Assembly: GCA_904502115.1 (NCBI GenBank)
Contig: CAJGDW010000047.1
Span: forward strand, 1-10,771
Direction of reading: 5' to 3'
Source: Paludibacteraceae bacterium
Lineage (GTDB): Bacteria; Bacteroidota; Bacteroidia; Bacteroidales; Paludibacteraceae
Length of the DNA stretch: 10,771 bases
Part shown: one piece after another, positions 6,405 to 10,771 of the stretch
Layout: every line of letters starts with the position of its first letter
How positions within the stretch are numbered: position 1 is the stretch's first letter
Notes under the pieces: model-generated
Databases searched by the model: none
What the model saw: the letters and a program-made list of their open reading frames with translations, nothing else
What the model was told of the DNA's origin: nothing
Translations under genes and position numbers: made by a program

Positions 6405-7934
6405 ATGAATATGAGAAAGTCAATTATGATGTTAATGCTGCTAGCAGGTGTTGCTTCTGCGCAGGCAGCCATTAGCGAGAAGTATAGCGAAGGATACGAT
6501 TTTGAATCGCTTCCTTTGAACACTGAAACCAACGAGAGCAATATTTCGTTGTTTGCCGACAATCAACTCTTGTTTTTGAACGATGGTAAGGTTTATTTAA
6601 GCCAATTTACCGAACAACAAGATAGCCTGTTGGCTCCCGAAGAAAATTCTGCGCTTACCAAAATGGGTATCAAAGGCAATGTGGCCTACGATGCCGCCGC
6701 AGGTAAGATGTATTTCTCGTTGGTAGAATCAGAAGACTGTGAATGGTTGTATGAATCAACCTATAAGAACGGCAAATGGACATCGCCCAAACGATTAGAA
6801 ATTGAAGGTATGGGCAAAGTTCGTGGCAACAATGCTTTTATGGCTAATGCCGGCTGGAGCTATATATCGACCGTAAAAAATATCATGCAAAATCCTGCCA
6901 TCGCTAAAAATGGAAAGCGCTTGTATTTTACCAGCGCAACCATCGAAAATGGACAGGGAGGTAGTGATTTGTGGTACATTGACCAAAAAGACGAGAACTT
7001 ATGGTCGGCTCCTGTTAATGCAGGCGAAAGCGTGAACAGCGCTGCCGACGAAGATTATGCCTTTGTAGAAAAAGACGAAATGTTGTATTTCTCGTCGAAC
7101 AAAGAAGGTATTCGTCATTTGTACATAGCCGAAGTAGCGGGCGATGCTTGGCATACTGCTCAAAAACTAGAAACACCTTATAACAGCGAGGTTAACGATT
7201 ATAGCATGTTGGTTACCAATGGCACTCCTTATTTGGTAAGTGATAGAAAAGTGGGCAATGGATCTGATATTTTCGCCTTTGTAAAAAGACCTTGCCAAAT
7301 TAAGGTGAGCGATATAGAGGTAACCCCCGAATTTACCGGAGGCGGTTATGCTATAACGGGTAAAGTAACCTTTGCTAATGCGCCAAAAACAGGTGTGTTG
7401 TCGGTTAAAGACGATACGGGTGTGGCAAAAACCTTTGAATTGCCCGTTGAGTCGCCCTTTAGTTTTGAAATTGACAACCTAGATTGCGATAAAGATACCG
7501 TAACACGTGCTGTAATGGCGTGGTTCTCGGAAGATAATTGCGAGTCGAAAGCAACTTACCTTGCTCCTGCTCAGGTAAAACGCGATTTCTATTGGGTGTA
7601 TTTCTTGTTTGAATTCGATAAATCGGAATTGTTGCCTCAATCCAAAGCTGATATGGATCGTTTGGTAAGAGAAATGCAAAAATTCCCCGAAGCTCGATTC
7701 GAAGTTAGCGGATATGCCGACGAACGTGGTAGCAATGAATACAACGACAAACTATCAGAACGTCGTGCTATTGCTGTAAAAAATGCACTTATCGAGAAAG
7801 GCATCAGCGCAGACAAACTTAAAATTGTGGCTCGAGGCAAACGCGCGTTGCAAATTAAAGAAGCACAAAACGAAGACCAACACGCACAAAACCGTCGTGT
7901 AGAAGTTAGAATTATTAACCCTGAAAATAAATAA
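6405..7934 (+). CDS. PD40 beta-propeller/OmpA-like peptidoglycan-associated protein
   Basis: This 509-aa protein has a signal peptide (MNMRKSIMMLMLLAGVASA, cleavage after about Ala19). Residues about 50-300 contain PD40/WD40-like propeller blades, for example NPAIAKNGKRLYFTS (near 163), GGSDLWYID and DEMLYFSSNKEGIRHLYIA. A small beta-sandwich-like region (about 300-395) leads to a C-terminal OmpA-like domain (about 397-509) with FEFDKSELLP, GYADERGSNEYNDKLSERRA and NRRVEVRI. D439 and R454 stand 15 residues apart, as do the diaminopimelate-binding Asp and Arg of OmpA-like domains, so peptidoglycan binding is expected. No lipobox is seen, unlike PorE-type T9SS proteins, which share propeller and OmpA modules but are lipoproteins. 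It begins 12 nt after the cargo gene and ends 5 nt before the PorP/SprF gene, so it probably links the secretion partner or its cargo to the cell wall. ATG 6411 is an equally possible start. Confidence 0.88.
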   Translation: MNMRKSIMMLMLLAGVASAQAAISEKYSEGYDFESLPLNTETNESNISLFADNQLLFLNDGKVYLSQFTEQQDSLLAPEENSALTKMGIKGNVAYDAAAGKMYFSLVESEDCEWLYESTYKNGKWTSPKRLEIEGMGKVRGNNAFMANAGWSYISTVKNIMQNPAIAKNGKRLYFTSATIENGQGGSDLWYIDQKDENLWSAPVNAGESVNSAADEDYAFVEKDEMLYFSSNKEGIRHLYIAEVAGDAWHTAQKLETPYNSEVNDYSMLVTNGTPYLVSDRKVGNGSDIFAFVKRPCQIKVSDIEVTPEFTGGGYAITGKVTFANAPKTGVLSVKDDTGVAKTFELPVESPFSFEIDNLDCDKDTVTRAVMAWFSEDNCESKATYLAPAQVKRDFYWVYFLFEFDKSELLPQSKADMDRLVREMQKFPEARFEVSGYADERGSNEYNDKLSERRAIAVKNALIEKGISADKLKIVARGKRALQIKEAQNEDQHAQNRRVEVRIINPENK

Positions 7935-7939
7935 GCGCC

Positions 7940-8893
7940 ATGAGAAAAGAACTATCCTTAATTGCTGTACTTTTGTTCGTGTGCACAGCACTATTTGCAC
8001 AGGGCGATTTTAAATTGTCAGAACAAATGTTCTCGCGTATCAATCAGAACCCCTCTGCCATTGGTAACAACGAAAAGATTCAACTCTTTACCGCAGGCAG
8101 AATGCAATACGTGGGAATGGGTCTAGAACAATCGCCTACATCGGCATTGTTAAATGCTCATTACTATAATGAAAGTCTAAAATCAGGTTTTGGTTTGTCG
8201 TTTACTTACGACGAATTGGGTCTTTACAACCAAACCATCAATGCGAAACTATGTTATGCGTATAACATCGACCTTTTTGAAGGCGGCTTGCTTTCGTTGG
8301 GTTTGTCGGCAGGTGTGGTAAACAAAATGTTTGATCCCTCTCGCCACGTATGGCGCGATAACGGTGACCCGCTAGATGGTGGCGATGAAATTACCAATAC
8401 CACTGCCTTTGACCTTGACTTTGGTTTTGAATTCTCTTGGAAATACTTGTTGGTTGGTGCTTCTATTACGCACTTGCCCGGTATTACCCAAGATGTAAAA
8501 ACCACCGCTGCTCCTACTCATATCAATGCCTACCTACGTGGTAATGTGTACCTACCAGAGAAATTTAACTTGATACCAGCTGTAGCTTACACCAACATTG
8601 GTGCTTGCAATACTGGTAAGCTAATTTCGGGCGAAAATGCAGAAGTGGTATCGTTGGGTCAAGAACACCTCGTAGATGTTAGTTTGACTGCTTTGTACGA
8701 TGGTAAATACTGGTTGGGCGTAGGCTATCGTTTGAATACTGCCGTTAGCTTTATGGCGGGTTTTGAATGGCACTGGTTGCGTCTAGGTTATTGCTACGAT
8801 TTGAGCGTAGGTCCTGTTTGGGATTTGACTTCTAGCACGCACGAGGTGATGTTGTCGTTTGTAATACCTACCAAAAAACCAGTAGTATGGTAG
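7940..8893 (+). CDS. PorP/SprF family type IX secretion outer-membrane protein
   Basis: This 317-aa protein has a signal peptide (MRKELSLIAVLLFVCTALFA, cleavage before Gln21). The sequence after it, FSRINQNPSAIGNNEKIQLF, matches the family hallmark in which an NPA/SxxG motif opens the mature barrel. The rest alternates polar and hydrophobic residues with many aromatics (GFGLSFTYDELGLYNQ, LSLGLSAGVVNK, WKYLLVGASITHLPG, KYWLGVGYRL, WHWLRLGYCYDLSVG), as expected of a beta barrel, and ends with a VMLSFVIP strand. Family members such as SprF of Flavobacterium johnsoniae are needed for secretion of a neighbouring type B CTD protein (SprB). Last gene of the operon with the type B CTD cargo at 3240, so it is most likely its dedicated partner. 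Confidence 0.9.
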   Translation: MRKELSLIAVLLFVCTALFAQGDFKLSEQMFSRINQNPSAIGNNEKIQLFTAGRMQYVGMGLEQSPTSALLNAHYYNESLKSGFGLSFTYDELGLYNQTINAKLCYAYNIDLFEGGLLSLGLSAGVVNKMFDPSRHVWRDNGDPLDGGDEITNTTAFDLDFGFEFSWKYLLVGASITHLPGITQDVKTTAAPTHINAYLRGNVYLPEKFNLIPAVAYTNIGACNTGKLISGENAEVVSLGQEHLVDVSLTALYDGKYWLGVGYRLNTAVSFMAGFEWHWLRLGYCYDLSVGPVWDLTSSTHEVMLSFVIPTKKPVVW

Positions 8894-8896
8894 TCT

Positions 8897-9013
8897 GAGC
8901 ACATTTAAAGGGAGCTTTTGTCGTTGCGCTTGTGCTCGAAATCCTCATTTACTTTAGTAAACTCTGGTTTCTCGTACTGCGCGCGCCTAAAAATCTCTCC
9001 TTTAAATGCACTC
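8897..9013. repeat. 117-bp long imperfect inverted repeat (hairpin or MITE-like element)
   Basis: The outer arms GAGCACATTTAAAGGGAG (from 8897) and CTCTCCTTTAAATGCACTC (8995-9013) pair with a perfect 10-bp core: CATTTAAAGG 8902-8911 with CCTTTAAATG 8999-9008. Middle arms CGAAATCC (8937-8944) and GGTTTCTCG (8966-8974) pair imperfectly. The centre TTTACT-TT-AGTAAA (8948-8961) is a perfect 6-bp palindrome. All three layers share one centre near 8955, so the whole is one long hairpin on either strand, beginning 3 nt after the PorP/SprF stop codon. No T tract follows it and no target-site duplication is evident. It could be a 3'UTR structure, a small RNA or a mobile miniature element. Confidence 0.75.
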
Positions 9014-9015
9014 AT
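8905..9015 (-). CDS. Possible 36-aa small ORF within the inverted repeat
   Basis: ATG at 9015 opens a frame to TAA at 8905-8907. The peptide starts MSAFKGEIFRRAQYEKPEF, ends FEHKRNDKSSL and is highly charged and hydrophilic, without signal peptide or membrane segment. The ORF covers nearly exactly the inverted repeat, which is unusual: either the hairpin is a mobile or structural element that happens to be open, or a small gene lies inside a self-complementary sequence. No clear TAnnTTTG promoter precedes it on the minus strand (TATTTTTA at 9030-9037 is the nearest). I do not recognise a family with confidence. Confidence 0.3.
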   Translation of the reverse strand: MSAFKGEIFRRAQYEKPEFTKVNEDFEHKRNDKSSL

Positions 9016-9040
9016 ATTGTACATTGGAATATAAAAATAG

Positions 9041-9050
9041 ACAAGCTTGT
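9041..9050. promoter_or_regulatory. Palindrome ACAAGCTTGT at the -33 region of the SPOR-GldB promoter
   Basis: A perfect 10-bp palindrome, followed by a T run and preceded by an A run. Its TTG (9047-9049) sits 23 bp upstream of the -7 box at 9073 and may serve as the -33 element. It could be an operator, or a weak terminator remnant of the upstream operon. Confidence 0.3.
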
Positions 9051-9072
9051 TTTTTTATAACGATGTTTGCAT

Positions 9073-9080
9073 TATCTTTG
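9073..9080 (+). promoter_or_regulatory. -7 box of the SPOR-GldB operon
   Basis: TATCTTTG matches the Bacteroidota TAnnTTTG consensus and is identical to the box at 561-568. Transcription would start within the next several bases, which lie inside the 5' arm of the hairpin at 9081-9106. The leader to ATG 9135 would be about 50 nt. Confidence 0.65.
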
Positions 9081-9113
9081 CAGAGATGTAGTTCGCTACA
9101 TCTCTGTTTTTTT
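9081..9113 (+). terminator. Perfect 11-bp UUCG hairpin with T tract directly after the promoter
   Basis: CAGAGATGTAG (9081-9091) and CTACATCTCTG (9096-9106) form a perfect 11-bp stem around TTCG, followed by seven T (9107-9113). This has the form of an intrinsic terminator. It abuts the -7 box with no gap, so transcripts begun there would start inside the stem, while readthrough from the upstream operon would contain the complete hairpin. It may therefore insulate the SPOR-GldB genes from the upstream operon, act as a leader attenuator or stabilise the 5' end. It might also be one copy of a dispersed palindrome. Confidence 0.65.
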
Positions 9114-9134
9114 ATTATTCAATATTAGTCGATT

Positions 9135-9626
9135 ATGAAACGTAATTTCTTTTTGATGCTTGGAGTGGCTACTATGTTGGTAGCGTGTTCACAAAAATAT
9201 TATCCCGAAATGTACCAAAAAGCGGGCGAGGAAGCGCCTGTGATGGTGAAAACGGAAAGAGATACCGTGTTGCATGCACCTATTTTGCCTGCCGATACCA
9301 TATTAACTGATGCGTTGGAAACATTAGTAGATTCAGTAGCAGCAAATGCTACCATTCGTGAAACCACCGATACTTACACCAGTGGTGGTGTGGCAGTGCA
9401 ACAACAATACCACGTAGTAGTGGGTAGTTTCCAAAGCGAAGTAAATGCACAAAATCTTTATTTAACCCTAAAAAATCAAGGTTTTGAATCTAAAGTAGCC
9501 GTTAACCAAGATGGCTTGTTCCGTGTGTTTATGTATTCTGCCGATACCGAGGTAGAAATTCGCAAAGCTTTGGCAAAAGCTCGCCGTACGTATGCTGATG
9601 CGTGGATGCTTAAAATTGCGAAGTGA
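9135..9626 (+). CDS. SPOR domain lipoprotein
   Basis: This is a 163-aa lipoprotein with signal MKRNFFLMLGVATMLVAC and acylated Cys18 in an LVAC lipobox. A low-complexity acidic linker (about 20-88) is followed by a SPOR domain (about 91-163) with YHVVVGSF, NAQNLYLTLKNQGFESKV, LFRVFMYSADTEVEIRKAL and a terminal DAWMLKI strand. SPOR domains bind denuded glycan strands of peptidoglycan, often at division sites. The protein is probably anchored in the outer or inner membrane and reaches the wall. Its TGA overlaps the ATG of the GldB-like gene by one base, so the two are very likely co-translated. Confidence 0.9.
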   Translation: MKRNFFLMLGVATMLVACSQKYYPEMYQKAGEEAPVMVKTERDTVLHAPILPADTILTDALETLVDSVAANATIRETTDTYTSGGVAVQQQYHVVVGSFQSEVNAQNLYLTLKNQGFESKVAVNQDGLFRVFMYSADTEVEIRKALAKARRTYADAWMLKIAK

Positions 9627-10603
9627 TGCGTAAGTTTCTAACATTCGGTTTTGCTGCTATTTGTACTGTGTGCATGTTAGCAAGCTGTTCGGACGATAAG
9701 TATACGCGTTTTTATGACGAGGAAATTGAAGAAAACGCTCCTGTGCTTTCCATTGAGCGTTTTGATCATGACTTTTACCAATTAGACAGTGCACAATTGG
9801 TGCAAAAATACGGCGATTTTATATCGTTGTATGTGCATCAAATTATGTCTATCGATTCGTCTAAAATTGATGTATTTAGAGCCGATAGTGCTTTTAACGC
9901 ATTGAGAGCGCAGGTAGACAGTGTTTATCCCAATGCAGCTGCCGTAGTGAAACCTTTGTCGGTTGCTATGGCCTACTATCATCATTATTTTCCAAGCAAA
10001 GAAATTCCAAAATTGTCTTTCCATGTGTCTGGTTTTAATCAGAACATTGTAACCTTACCTGGAAGGATCTCGGCTAGTATCGATAATTATTTAGGGGCAA
10101 ATTATTCGCTATACACACAAATAGCTTATCAGTATGATATCCCTTATATGACTCCTCGTCATTTGCCCATTGATATGCTATTGGGATGGCTTACTTCTGA
10201 ATTTCCAGATTCCAGCACTAATTTGTTGGAATCGATGATTTATCATGGCAAAATTATGTACCTGCTACAGGTGTTTTTCCCCCACGAAGAGGTATGTGAG
10301 TTGTTGTCGTATTCTCAAAAACAATATGATTGGTGTTTGATGTACGAAAAAAATATCTGGGCTATGATAACCGAAAAGCAAGAGTTGTATAGTTCCGATT
10401 GGCGCACCATTACCCGTTATACCCAACCAGCTCCCTTTACCAATGGCCTCTCGCAAGAAGATTCGCCTGGTAGGATAGGGGTGTTTATTGGTTGGCGCAT
10501 TGTATCTGCCTATTTAGAAAAGAACGAGGATATTACACTACAAGGTCTTATGAGCGAAACCGACGCTCAAAAAATCCTCCAACTATCGGGGTATAAACCG
10601 TAA
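9626..10603 (+). CDS. gldB: GldB-like gliding motility lipoprotein
   Basis: This 325-aa lipoprotein starts at ATG 9626, within the TGATG overlap with the SPOR gene; a GTG one codon earlier is less likely. The signal peptide ends in LASC, with acylated Cys21 followed by SDDK. GldB-family features are IERFDHDFYQLD shortly after the signal, a middle region with ISASIDNYLG and RHLPIDMLLGW, ESMIYHGKIMYLLQVFFP (from E202), a QYDWCLMYEKNIWAMI segment, and near the C terminus PAPFTNGL with SPGRIGVFIGWRIVSAYL. GldB is required for gliding in Flavobacterium johnsoniae, but homologues are common in non-gliding Bacteroidota, so motility should not be assumed. The acidic residues right after Cys21 resemble the lipoprotein export signal that sends Bacteroidota lipoproteins to the cell surface. 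No HExxH zinc motif is visible. Confidence 0.85.
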   Translation: MRKFLTFGFAAICTVCMLASCSDDKYTRFYDEEIEENAPVLSIERFDHDFYQLDSAQLVQKYGDFISLYVHQIMSIDSSKIDVFRADSAFNALRAQVDSVYPNAAAVVKPLSVAMAYYHHYFPSKEIPKLSFHVSGFNQNIVTLPGRISASIDNYLGANYSLYTQIAYQYDIPYMTPRHLPIDMLLGWLTSEFPDSSTNLLESMIYHGKIMYLLQVFFPHEEVCELLSYSQKQYDWCLMYEKNIWAMITEKQELYSSDWRTITRYTQPAPFTNGLSQEDSPGRIGVFIGWRIVSAYLEKNEDITLQGLMSETDAQKILQLSGYKP

Positions 10604-10606
10604 ATA

Positions 10607-10634
10607 GTCAAAAGTCAAAAGTCGAAAGTCGAAA
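10607..10634. repeat. Tandem heptamer GTCRAAA, four copies
   Basis: GTCAAAA occurs twice (10607-10620), followed by GTCGAAA twice (10621-10634), starting 3 nt after the GldB-like stop codon. It then runs into dispersed module A. No hairpin is formed. Similar GTCGAAA phrases occur in modules B at both ends of the window, so this array may be made of the same repeat material. Confidence 0.75.
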
Positions 10635-10771
10635 GTTGCGATTAAGCGAGAGCAGAGATTAAATTTATTTATGCTATGCCGAGCGGGAGCAACTTCATGA
10701 GCGAAGCGAATAAAGTCGAAAGTAGGGACGCACGGCTCGTGCGTCCGTATTCGGTCCCTGAGCTTGTCGAA
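10635..10771. repeat. Right-end dispersed repeat mosaic (modules A, B and REP-like motif)
   Basis: 10635-10656 and 10655-10682 match 31-52 and 1-28 of the left end. 10694-10748 matches 184-237, including the GC-rich hairpin (arms 10726-10734 and 10738-10746, loop GCT). The window ends in the REP-like motif CGGTCCCTGAGCTTGTCGAA (10752-10771), the counterpart of 270-289. All are in the same orientation as on the left. An open frame from ATG 10697 to the window end (MSEANKV onward, ending SVPELVE) is repeat-derived and not called as a gene. The block continues past the window. Confidence 0.8.

Noticed and set aside
8894..8960. Intrinsic terminator directly after the PorP/SprF gene
   Set aside because: The long hairpin there has no following T tract on the plus strand, so it was kept as an inverted repeat and not called a terminator.
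10697..10771. Open frame running off the right end (MSEANKVES onward)
   Set aside because: It is the translation of the right copies of module B and the SVPELVEG motif, not a gene start.

Overview
The window looks like chromosomal DNA from a member of the Bacteroidota, most likely order Bacteroidales. The evidence is Bacteroidota-type promoters (a TAnnTTTG -7 box at 561-568, 3193-3200 and 9073-9080, and on the minus strand at 3131-3138), moderately AT-rich DNA with mostly TAA stops, and gene families largely confined to the phylum: DUF4270, a type IX secretion (T9SS) type B C-terminal domain, PorP/SprF and GldB. No phage, transposase, CRISPR, tRNA or rRNA gene was seen.

Layout. (1) 1-520 is a gene-free mosaic of dispersed and tandem repeats. 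(2) 593-2747 is a two-gene operon: a short GT5 glycogen/starch-synthase-like protein without a C-terminal domain, then a DUF4270 lipoprotein. (3) 2728-3126, minus strand, is an IMPACT/YigZ protein reduced to its N-terminal domain; its 3' end overlaps the DUF4270 gene by 20 bp. (4) 3240-8893 is a tight three-gene operon: a 1050-aa secreted multidomain protein ending in a type B T9SS sorting domain, a PD40-propeller/OmpA-like protein, and a PorP/SprF outer-membrane protein. (5) 8897-9013 is a 117-bp long imperfect hairpin that encloses most of a possible 36-aa minus-strand ORF (8905-9015). (6) 9073-10603 holds a promoter that abuts a perfect UUCG-loop hairpin with a T tract, followed by a SPOR lipoprotein and a GldB-like lipoprotein joined by a TGATG stop/start overlap. 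(7) 10607-10771 is a second repeat mosaic sharing modules, in the same orientation, with the left end.

How the genes fit together. The central operon reads as a cargo and partner set: known type B CTD proteins such as SprB need a PorP/SprF-type partner for export, and OmpA-like proteins can tie envelope complexes to peptidoglycan. The SPOR-GldB pair is also envelope related (peptidoglycan binding, gliding/T9SS-associated lipoprotein), so most of 1410-10603 serves the cell envelope. The GT5-like/DUF4270 pair has no firm function.

The items most worth a second look are the 8897-9013 hairpin with its small ORF, the terminator-like hairpin immediately after the 9073 promoter, the GT5-like protein that lacks its nucleotide-sugar motif, and the shared repeat modules at both ends.
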